Shown piece by piece: positions 12,501 to 21,200 of a DNA stretch of 64,000 nt. A program made the translations under genes and the position numbers. Source of the stretch: Corydoras sp. C115 (lineage: Eukaryota; Chordata; Actinopteri; Siluriformes; Callichthyidae); NCBI GenBank assembly GCA_019802505.1, contig JAFMOC010000045.1, positions 10,001 through 74,000 of the forward strand. The letters are read 5' to 3'. The notes under the pieces are model-generated. The model was given only the letters and a program-made list of their open reading frames with translations. It had not been told where the DNA came from and did not search any database. Position 1 is the stretch's first letter. Every line of letters begins with the position of its first letter.

Positions 12501-15500
12501 ACATGTTAAACATCTGGCAGGTAATCACACATAAGCTGACCTGTGCCAGTCATGTTTCAGATGGATCACGCTGCGACCCGAGCGTGAGGCGTCGTGCCGG
12601 GCAGCTGCAAGAGCTGCGGCTGCATTCTGGGCCATTGCCATTGTGGAATGAGGTCTATGATTGGCTGATGGAACGGTTGTGCTTCTCCCGGCACCGGTCC
12701 CCGCTCTGTGATTGGCCGATGGTTTAAAATGTGCCGCCAGGGCCAAGATGAGCCTCATGGCAGATTTCAGGTTTCCTTCCACGACGTCTGCAAGAGATGA
12801 GAATCGAATTGAACGACGCAGCTCCGGAGCTCGAGTCCGCTTTCTCTGTAAGCGTCTCCGAGCGACTCACCTCGGGCGGACGTATGAGACATGCGAATCC
12901 TCTTGGAGGACATGAACTGCAGAACCTTCTCCACATTGTCTCTTCTCTCCTGGTTGTCCTTCGGCGAGTAATGAATGTCCTCCAGAAGCTCCCCAGCTAT
13001 GTGAACAGATCAATGCTGAGCAGAGGTTTTAAATTCCTGTAGCACAGCAACATCCTGCCCCTAATGAACTTCACAGCCGGATGTCTTGTTGGCCCACCTT
13101 TGGCTTCATAGCACATCTTTCAACAAAGCATCTTTCAACAACTTTATTTATCACCGAATACATTTTCGTTGAGATTTTAAAGTTTAAAACATAACCAGAC
13201 TTGATCTCTGAGCTGGAACCTCAATACACAGAGGAATAAAGAGAATCTACAGTACATTACCCACTATCTCGATGAGATACGCCAGCACCACACCATCTCG
13301 AAGATCCTGCCGCAGGTCGCTCACGGGCTTCACCTCCGGCTTTTTCCTTAGCTGCGCATTAACCCAGGACACGTACGCCGCCAGTTGTTGCTAAAAACAT
13401 AACATTTCATTAGAAATCCATAGGATGCAGACAAAGTGAACATGCATTCACTGCACGAACGAACATCAGAACATGACGGTTATATTCTGAGCTCAAGGTT
13501 TGTCACTTAGGGCAGTTTAACCAGTGACGTCAACCAACCAACTTAACAATTCAACTAAAAAGAAAACGACGAGCAATGAGCAGCGAAATGTTAAAACACT
13601 ATATAAAGTTATTTCATTACCAGGTGATAGTTCACCAATTTATTTCTGAGTCAAATAATTTATTAAAACAACAACCAGTTAATCACTGATACTAATATAA
13701 TAACACTTTAATAACACTTAATACTAAGATAAATGTCATTCATTCATTCATTATCTCCCGCTTTATCCTCTATTAGGGTCGCGGTGGGGTTCCCCATGCC
13801 CATCCAGGGGACAACATCTCGGGCGCTGGGCAGATAGACCCAGAACAGGGCGCCAATCCATCGCTGGGCACACACTCACTCACACAGACACACTCTATAT
13901 GGGGCAATTTTGAGAATTCAATTAACTTGATCCATGTTTTTGGACTGTGGGAGGAAACCGGAGAACCCGGAGGAAACCCACGCGGACACGGGAAGAACAT
14001 GGAAACTCCACCCAGATGGGGATTCGAACCGGGAATCCCTAGTGCTGAGAGGCGAACGTGCTAAACCACTAAGCCACCGTGCCGCCCTATAATTATAATA
14101 ATATAATATTAATTAAAACATTTATCTTAGTATGGCGGCACGGTGGCTCCACCATCTGGGTGGAGTTTCCATGTTCTCCCCGTGTCTGCGTGGGTTTCCT
14201 CCGGGTTCTCCGGTTTCCTCCCACAGTCCAAAAACATGGATCAAGTCAATTGAATTCTCCAAATTGCCCCATATCGAGTGTGTCTGTGTGAGTGAGTGTG
14301 TGCCCAGCGATAGACTGGCGTCCTGTCCTGGGTGTATCTGCCCAGCGCCTGAAACGTACTCCCCAGGTTGGGCATGGGGAACCCCACCGCGACCCTAATA
14401 GAGGATAAAGCGGAAGATAATGAATGAATTATGATTATATTTATTAAATATAAGGATATAAATGTGCAGCTGTGTGGTAGCTCAGTAATAAAGGTGTTTA
14501 ATCCCAACTTCCAGTTAACCCTCATTGCTCCAGGCGTCCTGTACCATGTCTGACCTTGTGCTTTGACCCCAACCATCAAATTTACCTTCTTATCAAAGTG
14601 GCTTTGGGTGACAAAATCCCTAAAATAACTTATTTTGATGCAGTGACATACAGTAAAAAGGTTGGAACGGCAAACCTCGTTCAAAGCTTGTAAAGAATCA
14701 TGGTGTTAAGAGCACTGTGTACACACGCTCACACTGAACAAATCTCTTCCATTCACCCACTCAGTCATGCCTGGATTCAGCCACAAGGATTAGCCCATCC
14801 AGCATTTTCTATGTCTCATCACAAAATGAAGGCTTAGCTTCTGTTTCATCTGGAGCCACAGCGCCAGCACGTACGCATGTGCTGTCCCAGTATGCACTGC
14901 TGCACTGTCATACCATTTTAAAACCACGGTGATACCGAGAGCCATGATTTTAAGAGTGGACGAAACCTTCTCCATCCTTTAACAACGGGAAGAATGGAAT
15001 TCTGCAAAACCTGGTTACACCACAAGCAATTTGACGAAGGCACCGGCTTTAATTCTCCATCGGTTTCTTCGGGGAGACAAAGAATAAAGTATGAAAAGCA
15101 TTCAGATCATTTTCAGACCGCAATAAAAACCAAGCGATGTGTGATCTTATTCCAAGCAGGAATAAGGCGTGTTGGAAGAGCACTTAGTGAACTGACTCAA
15201 CCTCTAAGAACACTGTAAACATTTGCCGTATGGTGGGTTGACCTGAACAATGGCTGCCCTGTCCGGGGACATATTTGCCTCACTGAAAGTTGAATGTGGT
15301 CCGGAATGGCCGTGTTCCCGAGAGAGGCTGCCCAACCCTGAGAGCATTGAGCACAGTCGCAGTTTGTTTCTGATCATCAGAACATGAATCTCTGTTCATC
15401 CAGGTGCAACAGTCATTAAGTGGTAACAGGCTTTTAAAGGTAAACCTTACGAACTAAGCACATCAGTATAGAGAAGGCACCTTCCTCCTGCTGCTGGATA

Positions 15501-16743
15501 CAGCTACACAACATGTAGGTGGCGAGGGACCATAACAAATGTGCAGCGTTCTGTATGGTTAAAGGCAAAGACAGCTGCTTAACGTGACTCGGAGTAACAG
15601 GTGCAATAAAAGAGACATTAAACCGAGGAGAACGGATGTTGTAGGCAAACAATTTTATCACTTTATACCTCAATATAAAATATGTTTTCCACACACCAGC
15701 TTTACTGATAATGCAGGCACATCATCCATTTGTATTTTCCTTTTGCCATTTTAAACATTTTAACATCCCAGCACAACTGCTGACTTACAGCAAGAAGCTA
15801 TGGCAAATCTGACTCCCAAATACATGGCATGGTTCCTTTCTGTGTAGAGTTGGCATGTTCTTCTCATGTCTGCAGAGGTTTCCACTTTTCCTACAGCCCT
15901 ATGACACCTTATGATGTATTTCTGCACTATGATGGCAACGTTCTCCCTTGGATAGGGACCATAATAAAGGATTAAGATGAAGTGGGATGGATAGATGTTT
16001 AAGCATTTAAATATAATCCATCCATCCATCCATTATCTTCCGCTTTATCCTCTACTAGGGTCGCGAGGGGGGGGGGGGGGGGGGCTGGGCAGATACACCC
16101 AGGACAGGGTGCCAATCTATCGCTGGGCACACACTCACACACACAGACACACTCTATATGGGGCAATTTGGAGAACTCGATAGACTTGATCCATGTTTTT
16201 GGACTGTGGGAGGAAACCGGAGAACCCTGAGGAAACCCACGCGGACATGCGGGAGAACATGGAAACTCCACCCAGATTGGGATTCGCATTGGGAATTCCC
16301 TAGTGCTGAGAGGAGAACATGCAAAACCACTAAGCCGTCCTTTGACATAATCCATTATCAGCAAACGGCTATAATTAAAACTGGGTGAAGTATAAAAGTA
16401 TCAGTGACGCCACATCACAGTAAAGAGAGCAAAAAGTCACTTCAGAATAGAAAGCAAAATTGCCCCCACATCTGCCTCGCGGATTAAAGGTGAAGAGCCT
16501 AACATTACGTTCGGAACATTACGTCATTATGTCAAATCCGAATCAACAGAACGTTTTTTGTTCTGCAGCTTTGAGCCAAAGTTTGAGAGAACCGAACCCC
16601 CCCCCCCCGCACACACACACAGCTCCACCGGCAGACCTGCACACGCACCGCAGCCGCAAACGAGCCTCAGAGTCGCGGTGTACCTCGTTGAAGCCCTCCT
16701 GCAGGACCTCCAGCGCGGCTCCTCTGGATAAAGATGCGATCAT
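914..16743 (-). CDS. dixdc1: dixdc1 (Dixin), 20 coding exons
   Basis: Dixin is a CH- and DIX-domain scaffold that acts in Wnt signalling with Dishevelled and Axin and binds actin. Exons in transcript order, all with AG/GT borders and matching phase: 16684-16743, 13261-13390, 12871-12996, 12541-12787, 11899-12018, 7041-7135, 6811-6950, 6589-6677, 6230-6283, 6009-6059, 4944-5048, 4812-4865, 4637-4729, 4489-4560, 4350-4412, 3114-3275, 2510-2576, 2073-2181, 1727-1835, 914-1072. The product is about 701 aa; human DIXDC1 is about 683. The CH domain spans about residues 21-130 (exons 2-4), a Gln/Glu/Leu-rich coiled coil about 260-480, and the DIX domain about 590-680, with motifs VLYFTDRSLTPFM, RYHFKALDPEFGTVKEE and PGWEGKIVAWVEED. 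Exon 8 carries a one-base frame break at a G10 run. The a/b teleost paralogue was not decided. The last exon is less certain than the others. Confidence 0.95.
1194..1547 (-). mobile_element. SINE copy 1 (DANA/Mermaid-like), full length
   Basis: Reference description of the family. The head is GGCGGCACGGTGGCTTAGTG with a pol III A box (TGGCTTAGTGG) and a B box (GGTTCGAATCC). A conserved core follows (GTTTCCATGTTCTCCCCGTG, CCTCCCACAGTCCAAAAACA), then GGCGCCCTGTCCTGGGT, then GAGGATAAAGCGGGAGATAA and a (TGAA)n tail. The core is that of zebrafish DANA/Mermaid SINEs. This copy is inverted and flanked by the 12-bp duplication TGATAATTATTA (1182-1193, 1548-1559). Confidence 0.95.
1727..1835 (-). CDS. 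dixdc1: dixdc1 exon 19, core of DIX domain
   Basis: This 109-nt exon encodes LGEITLRDFKVAIDREGS and RYHFKALDPEFGTVKEE, the central strands of the DIX fold used for head-to-tail polymerisation. Its 3' splice site is preceded immediately by a long UG repeat instead of an ordinary polypyrimidine tract. Confidence 0.95.
1841..1889. repeat. (AC)n microsatellite at a 3' splice site
   Basis: About 24 CA units on plus, so UG in the dixdc1 pre-mRNA. The run ends 5 bases from the AG acceptor of exon 19. Confidence 0.98.
3351..3505. repeat. direct repeat unit, copy 1 (dixdc1 intron)
   Basis: Begins TTTGGTAAGACATTATG, then A-run, C-run and CTGATCTGACTGCAGCA. It is repeated at 4125-4258. This copy carries about 28 Cs at 3420-3447 where the second has a mixed CCCTCTCCCTCCCG stretch. 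Confidence 0.9.
3420..3447. repeat. poly-C tract of about 28 bases
   Basis: Uninterrupted C run inside the duplicated intron unit, preceded by a poly-A run at 3390-3409. Confidence 0.95.
3516..3587. repeat. (TA)n microsatellite
   Basis: About 35 TA units directly preceding the tail of a SINE. Confidence 0.95.
3588..3929 (-). mobile_element. SINE copy 2, full length
   Basis: Inverted copy with complete head. It is joined head-on to copy 2b without spacer, forming a partial palindrome. Confidence 0.93.
3930..4124 (+). mobile_element. SINE copy 2b, 3' half only
   Basis: Starts at AAGTCAATTGAATTCTC and runs to the (TGAA)n tail. It lacks the pol III promoter half. Confidence 0.9.
4125..4258. 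repeat. direct repeat unit, copy 2 (dixdc1 intron)
   Basis: Second copy of the unit at 3351-3505, diverged in the poly-A and poly-C part (see finding). Confidence 0.9.
5172..5520 (+). mobile_element. SINE copy 3, first of a tandem pair
   Basis: Full-length. It shares one duplication, TATTATTTACATCAA (5157-5171 and 5841-5855), with copy 4. Confidence 0.95.
5521..5840 (+). mobile_element. SINE copy 4, second of a tandem pair
   Basis: Lacks the A-box head: GATCTGATTCTTT leads straight into the B box TTCGAATCCCC. The 3' end is intact and abuts the right-hand target duplication. Confidence 0.93.
6589..6677 (-). CDS. dixdc1: dixdc1 exon 8 with frame break at G10
   Basis: The exon begins ALLLHGASSDTEQD and must end NPEQQL to join exon 9 (VIIRSRLDQSMEE). 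Between them, ten Gs (6612-6621 on minus) shift the frame: as written the exon is 89 nt, but 90 nt are needed. All other exons keep phase, so this is either a homopolymer sequencing or assembly error or a true allele. The read-through frame gives WTIQSSNW and would soon fail after splicing. Confidence 0.85.
7136..8408. other. dixdc1 intron 5, unique part
   Basis: AT-rich intron without recognisable exon or repeat. Short AT/TCA runs occur near 7805. Confidence 0.5.
8409..8607 (-). mobile_element. tRNA-like repeat, type B, full copy
   Basis: Inverted copy in dixdc1 intron 5: GACGCTTTTATCCAAAGCGA, GGGTTAAGGGTCTCGCTC and the head complement CTGACCACTGAGCTATCAC. Confidence 0.88.
8608..11069. other. 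dixdc1 intron 5, unique part
   Basis: No exon seen. Contains a C12 run at about 9391 and C runs near 10623 and 10894. The block at about 9080-9260 (TATAAATAAGG, GTAATTACATG) is AT-rich and could be a conserved non-coding element, untested. Confidence 0.4.
11080..11427 (+). mobile_element. SINE copy 5
   Basis: Near full length in dixdc1 intron 5, flanked by TAAAATCTTA (11070-11079, 11428-11437). Confidence 0.93.
12048..12098 (+). mobile_element. tRNA-like repeat, type B, 3' end fragment
   Basis: TAAGTCGCTTTGGATAAATG followed by a (TAAATG)n tail, about 30 bp upstream (minus sense) of dixdc1 exon 5. Confidence 0.75.
12541..13390 (-). CDS. dixdc1: dixdc1 exons 2-4, calponin-homology domain
   Basis: Exons 13261-13390, 12871-12996 and 12541-12787 encode the single CH domain. 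Hallmarks are AYVSWVNAQL, DLRDGVVLAYLIEIV, NVEKVLQFM and a helix ending LALAAHFKP. After it comes a Ser/Ala/His-rich linker with AAAALAAARHD, as in vertebrate Dixin. This region is needed for the long, actin-associated isoform known in mammals. Confidence 0.92.
13737..14086 (-). mobile_element. SINE copy 6
   Basis: Full-length inverted copy in dixdc1 intron 1. It forms an inverted pair with copy 7. Confidence 0.93.
14134..14429 (+). mobile_element. SINE copy 7, internally deleted
   Basis: The head GGCGGCACGGTGGCT jumps to CCACCATCTGGG. The A-B box interval, including the B box, is gone, so the copy cannot be pol III competent. Confidence 0.93.
14466..14611 (+). mobile_element. tRNA-like repeat, type B, degenerate
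   Basis: TGTGGTAGCTCAGTAATAAAG and TTAACCCTCATTGCTCCAGG remain recognisable. Confidence 0.7.
14612..16016. other. dixdc1 intron 1, unique part
   Basis: No exon, RNA gene or repeat recognised in this interval. Confidence 0.4.
16017..16340 (-). mobile_element. SINE copy 8, deleted at poly-G
   Basis: A (TCCA)n tail replaces (TGAA)n, and a run of about 18 Gs replaces the segment between GTCGCG and GCTGGGCAG. Confidence 0.9.
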
Positions 16744-17062
16744 GCTTCCGTCTCAGCCCGCGAGCGGCGCCTTGTTTCGGGGGGGGGAAGTGCGCTCGGT
16801 CCCCGGGGGCAGGGTCGGAGCAACGCCGCTGCCGCGGGGAGACAAAGGAGCAGCGGGAAAACACCGGCTCACGGCCGACCGACCGCCCGACTGCTGACCA
16901 TCTGCGCCCCGCCGTCTGCTGCGTCTGCTGCGTCTGCTCCGTCTGCCCCGCGCAGACACAGGACCCAGCCAGCGAGGACGGGACGCGCATGCGCACGAGG
17001 GGAAACGCGCCGCGGTAGCTATGGCGACGCCTCGGGGCAAGCGCGCCCGCTGAGGGGACAAG
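16590..17062 (-). promoter_or_regulatory. dixdc1: GC-rich dixdc1 promoter / CpG island
   Basis: The stretch is dense in CpG compared with the AT-rich surroundings and brackets the first coding exon. It contains the palindrome GCGCATGCGC at 16985-16994, a perfect NRF1-type core, and an imperfect 9-bp repeat of CGTCTGCTG at about 16912-16950. No TATA box is evident, which suits a CpG-island promoter. The transcription start itself cannot be placed. Confidence 0.6.
16684..16743 (-). CDS. dixdc1: dixdc1 coding exon 1 (start codon)
   Basis: This 60-nt exon encodes 20 residues starting MIASLSRGAALEV and ends at the donor GAG|GTACAC in phase 0. It matches the Dixin N-terminus (MLACLTRGNLLDVLQEGFNE type) and joins the CH-domain exon at 13390 in frame. 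The ATG lies at the inner edge of the GC-rich promoter region. Confidence 0.9.
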
Positions 17063-17198
17063 CCTTAATTACACTATTACATAAAATTTTGGAAGTACAG
17101 GTCGTTCCAAAAGGGGGGGGGTGTGAGTTGTTTGATGTTTTAATGCTGCCCTTATTCGAGACTTATTTCTTAAAACTGTGACGTGTACAGAGTAATAT

Positions 17199-17544
17199 CC
17201 ATTCATCCATCCATCCGTTATCTTCTGCTTTATTGGTGGGGGGGGGGGGTTCCTCATGCCCATCCAGGGGTGAACGTTTCGGGCGCTGGGCAGATACACC
17301 CAGGACAGGGCGCCAATCCATCGCCGGGCACACACTCACTCACTCACACACTCTATATGGGGCAATTTGGAGAACTCAATTGACTTGATCCATGTTTTTG
17401 GACTGTGGGAGGAAACCGGAGAACCCGGAGGAAACCCACACGGACACGGGGAGAACATGGAAACTCCATCCAGATGGGGATTCGAACCGGGAATCCCTAG
17501 CGCTGAGAGGAGAACATACTAAACCACTAAGCCACCGTGACGCC
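17199..17544 (-). mobile_element. SINE copy 9
   Basis: (ATCC)n-type tail. It shares private variants with copy 10 (CTCCATCCAGATGG, GAACATACTAAACC), so the two arose by local duplication. Confidence 0.92.
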
Positions 17545-17905
17545 TCCATCCATCCATCCATCCATCCGTTATCTTCTGCTTTATTTATTAGGGTCGTGGG
17601 GGAGGGGTTCCCCATGCCCATGCAGGGGTGAACATTTTGGGCTCTGGGCAGATACACCCAGGACAGGACGCCAATCTATCGCTGGGCACACACTCACTCA
17701 CACAGACACACTCTATATGGGGCAATTTGGAGAACTCATTTGACTTGATCCATGTTTTTGGACTGTGGGAGGAAACCGGAGAACCCGGAGGAAACCCACA
17801 CGGACACAGGGAGAACATGGAAACTCCATCCAGATGGGGATTCGAACCGGGAATCCCTAGCGCTGAGAGGAGAACATACTAAACCACTAAGCCACCATGC
17901 CGCCC
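17545..17905 (-). mobile_element. SINE copy 10
   Basis: Tandem neighbour and near twin of copy 9, offset 350-360 bp. Confidence 0.92.
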
Positions 17906-17913
17906 ATTTTATA

Positions 17914-18147
17914 TTCATTCATTCATTCATTCATTATCTTCCGCTTTATCCTCTATTAGGGTCGCGGTGGGGTTCCCCATGCCCATCCAGGGGAGAACGT
18001 TTCGGGCGCTGGGCAGATACACCCAGGACAGGGCGCCAATCTATCGCTGGACACACACTCACTCACTCACACAGACACACACTCTACCGCGCACGCGACC
18101 CTAATAAATATAGGATAAAGCAGAAGATAATGAATAAATGAATGAAT
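17914..18147 (-). mobile_element. SINE copy 11, head-truncated and inverted end
   Basis: Inverted orientation from the tail to ACACACTCTA (about 18086). It then switches to a plus-oriented SINE end, GCGACCCTAATA through (TGAA)n, giving tails at both ends. Confidence 0.88.
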
Positions 18148-18695
18148 TATATAAATAAATGGACTTTCTTCAGTTTGATTAACTGTATTCATCCGTATTG
18201 ATTGTAAGATTGTAAAATCCCTCGCGTCAGCAGCACATCGCAGATCTTTAAAACGTTTCCTTTCTACCGAATTATCGAAAAATACCAAGATGAAAACTGT
18301 TGCAGAACTTTGAACCTCACACAGGAAGGAAGTGAGTTTCTCATGGCCAATATTACCAAAGCGACCAAAACCAAATAAACCAACTAAATATTTTCTCAGT
18401 CGGGGCAAATGACTGAATAATGCAGACTTTAGTTTTTTTTTTTTTTTGCATGGCTAAGTCGTGTACTGCACGATGAGACCACATCCTTCCTCTGAGCACC
18501 AAGCTTCCTGATTCAGACTGTAACCTGAAGAATACACTTTCAGCAAAATCAGAACCACGAACGGGCAAACACATGGTATAACATCTGTAACATCTGTCGA
18601 TCACTAATCAATGAGATTAATAACTATATTAATAATCACTTCAGGCAAATATCAGTGCTTAAACAAATATGAACTAGCATTACAACTCTAATATA

Positions 18696-18738
18696 TTCAT
18701 TCATTCATTATCTTCCGCTTTATCCTATATTAGGGTCG

Positions 18739-18825
<87 letters not shown>

Positions 18826-19110
18826 CCCCATGCCCATCCAGGGGAGAACGTCTCGGGCGCTGGGCTGATACTCCCAGGACAGGGCGCCAATCTATCGCTG
18901 GGCACACACTCACTCACACAGACACACTCTATATGGGGCAATTTGGAGAACTCAATTGACTTGATCCATGTTTTTGGACTGTGGGAGGAAACCGGAGAAC
19001 CCGGAGGAAACCCACGCGGACACGGGGAGAACATGGAAACTCCACCCAGATGGGGATTCGAACCGGGAATCCCTAGTGCTGAGAGGAGAACGTGCTAAAC
19101 CACTAAGCCA
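18696..19110 (-). mobile_element. SINE copy 12 with 85-base G tract
   Basis: Full-length except for the last few head bases. The short G run after GTCGCG has grown to 85 nt (18740-18824) with a single T at 18776. Confidence 0.93.
18740..18824. repeat. poly-G tract, 85 nt
   Basis: All G except T at 18776, inside SINE copy 12. Strong potential for G-quadruplex; length as assembled may be unreliable. Confidence 0.9.
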
Positions 19111-19394
19111 GTGGTTAGCACATTCTTCTTTCAGTGCTGAGGATTTCAGGGTGGGGTTTGCATGTTCTCCCACATGTCTGTGTGAGTTTCCTTTGGTTCC
19201 TCCTGTTTCCTCCCACAGTCCAAGAACATGGCTTCATGGTGAATTGAATGCTCTAAATTGACACATATAGTGTGTGTGTGTGTGTGGGGGGGGGGGGGTT
19301 TCTCCCCTGGATGGGCATGGTCATGCCCCCACCCCATTAGAGGATTAGTGGAAGATAATGAATGAATGAATGAATGAATGAATGAATGAATGAA
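19111..19394 (+). mobile_element. divergent older SINE relative
   Basis: It keeps the same layout (GTGGTTAGCAC, GCATGTTCTCCCACATG, TTTCCTCCCACAGTCCA, GGATTAGTGGAAGATAATG, long (AATG)n tail) but differs from the other copies at many sites. It appears to be an older subfamily. Confidence 0.8.
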
Positions 19395-19427
19395 TATGTT
19401 TACTACTGCACAGCAAACCAATATTGT

Positions 19428-19460
19428 TACTTACAGAGCCTCCAGCCGGGCGTGGCATCT
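19428..19460 (-). CDS. candidate 33-nt alternative 5' exon
   Basis: On the minus strand a good acceptor (TTTGTTTTTTGCAG) precedes GTC AGT AAG ATG, and the reading VSKMPRPAGGS ends at a strong donor, TCT|GTAAGTAA. Phase 0 matches the acceptor of dixdc1 exon 2, so it could supply an alternative N-terminus to the CH domain. It could also belong to an unrecognised gene, or be chance. The plus strand also offers an acceptor-like TTACTTACAG here. No homologue was recognised. Confidence 0.35.
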
Positions 19461-19626
19461 TACTGACCTGCAAAAAACAAATGGCAAATTAATATTCATT
19501 CATTCTTTAGTTGGTTTTCTAATAATCTGTCATTAAAGTGTAAACACAGCCAACACTGACTGCTAACATGTAAACACTTATAAATTATAATATAGAATAA
19601 TATATAATATAATATAATAATAAATG

Positions 19627-19978
19627 GTGGCACGGTGGCTTAGTGGTTTAGCATGTTCTCCTCTCAGCGCTAGGGATTCCCGGTTCGAATCCCCATCTGG
19701 GTGGAGCCTCCATGTTCTCCCCGTGTCCGCGTGGGTTTCCTCCGGGTTCTCCGGTTTCCTCCCACAGTCCAAAAACATGGATCGAGTCAATTGAGTTCTC
19801 CAAATTGCCCCATATAGAGTGTGTCTGTGTGAGTGAGTGTGTGCCCAGCGATGGATTGGCGCCCTGTCCTGGGTCTATCTGCCCAGCGCCCGAGACGTTC
19901 TCCCCTGGATGGGCATGGGGAACCCCCCCCCCCCGCGACCCAAATAGAGGATAAAGCGGGAGATAATAAATGAATGAA
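19627..19978 (+). mobile_element. SINE copy 13
   Basis: Full-length with a C13-14 run near the 3' end. It is flanked by an AT-rich duplication of about 22 bp (19605-19626, 19979-20000). Confidence 0.94.
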
Positions 19979-20382
19979 TAATATAATATAATAATAAATG
20001 ATTATTGTAGATTAAAGAGTTAAAGCTGAAGCAGCTGCTCTGCATTCTCTTCAGTCAGAAACGCAACAGGTGCGTTTAGGATGTAATGGAGTTTAAAAAC
20101 CGAGATTCAATCAAAAATAATCTCAGAATCTCAGAGACATCAGTTTATTCCCAATCCGGCGGATTAAAGCTAACGGAATTAGCATTAGCATCTAAACTCG
20201 GCTTTGTTTCAGATGCTTTCTTATCTGCACCTCTGTTTAATATTAAAACCTCAGACCACGGAGCTCTGTTTCAATTTAAAAAAGTGATTTAAAGGAGAAA
20301 ATACCATAAAATATACCAATTTATAGCCGCTTCAAACAAAATCCTTCATTCCGACCAAATCTGTACGGCGTTATCCCTCACG

Positions 20383-20396
20383 GTTTCCATGGTAAC
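20383..20396. promoter_or_regulatory. perfect X-box (RFX) palindrome
   Basis: GTTTCCATGGTAAC fits the RFX consensus GTNRCC-N(0-3)-RGYAAC class in both half sites. It lies in unique sequence about 0.9 kb upstream (minus sense) of the candidate exon at 19428-19460. X-boxes of this form mark promoters of ciliary genes in vertebrates. Confidence 0.5.
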
Positions 20397-20453
20397 AAGC
20401 AACAACACCACGTGATATTGTTGTCGAATGGCGAGAAATAATATATTTATATA

Positions 20454-20644
20454 GGGCGGCACGGTGGCTTAGTGGTTTAGCATGTTCTCCTCTCAGCACT
20501 AGGGATTCCCGCTTCGAATCCCCATCTGGGTGGAGTCTCCATGTTCTCCCCGTGTCTGCGTGGGTTTCCTACGGGTTCTCCGCTTTCCTCCCACACTCCA
20601 AAAACATGGATCAAGTCAATTGAATTCTCCAAATTGCCCCATAT

Positions 20645-20695
<51 letters not shown>

Positions 20696-20822
20696 CCAGC
20701 GATGGGATTGGCGCCCTGTCCTGGGTGTATCTGCCCAGCACCCGAAACGTTCTCCCCTGGATGGGCATGGGGAACCCCACCGCGACCCTAATAGAGGATA
20801 AAGCGGGAGATAATGAATGAAT
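20454..20822 (+). mobile_element. SINE copy 14 with TG expansion
   Basis: The usual GTGTGTCTGTGTGAGTGAG segment has become a pure (TG)n run at 20647-20694. Confidence 0.94.
20647..20694. repeat. (TG)n microsatellite inside a SINE
   Basis: About 24 TG units born within SINE copy 14. Confidence 0.95.
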
Positions 20823-20845
20823 ATATATATATATATATATATATA

Positions 20846-21160
20846 GGTGGCTTAGTGGTTTAGCACGTTCGCCTCTCAGCGCTAGGGATTCCCGGTTCGA
20901 ATCCCCATCTGCGTGGGTTTCCTCCGGGTTCTCCGGTTTCCTCCCACAGTCCAAAAACATGGATCAAGTCAATTGAAATCTCAAAATTGCCCCATATAGA
21001 GTGTGTCTGTGTGAGTGAGTGTGTGTCCAGCGATGGATTGGCGCCCTGTCCTGGGTCTATCTGCCCAGCGCCCGAGACGGATGGGCATGGGGAACCCCCC
21101 CCCCCCCCCCCCCCCCGCGACCCCAATAGTAGTAATAGGAGATAATAAATGAATGAATGA

Positions 21161-21162
<2 letters not shown>
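20846..21162 (+). mobile_element. SINE copy 15
   Basis: Lacks the first bases of the head and part of the core (CATCTGCGTGGG junction). It carries a C run of about 20 at 21097-21116. Confidence 0.92.

Positions 21163-21170
<8 letters not shown>

Positions 21171-21198
<28 letters not shown>
21171..21198. repeat. (TG)n microsatellite
   Basis: Short TG run after ATATATAT, downstream of SINE copy 15. Confidence 0.9.

Positions 21199-21200
<2 letters not shown>

Noticed and set aside
13773..14000. Recurring open frames of 60-130 codons (for example with SPKTWIKSIEFSKLPH or FLDCGRKPENPEE) throughout the window
   Set aside because: They are translations of the SINE in its different frames, repeated with every copy, with no start context, splice logic or protein family.
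16734..17018. Overlapping long frames in the dixdc1 promoter
   Set aside because: They reflect high GC content and lack of stop codons; the Dixin start exon explains the locus.
18067..18408. 113-codon minus-strand frame starting MPRLRKYLVG
   Set aside because: It runs into SINE sequence at its end, and no recognised family or conserved motif was found.
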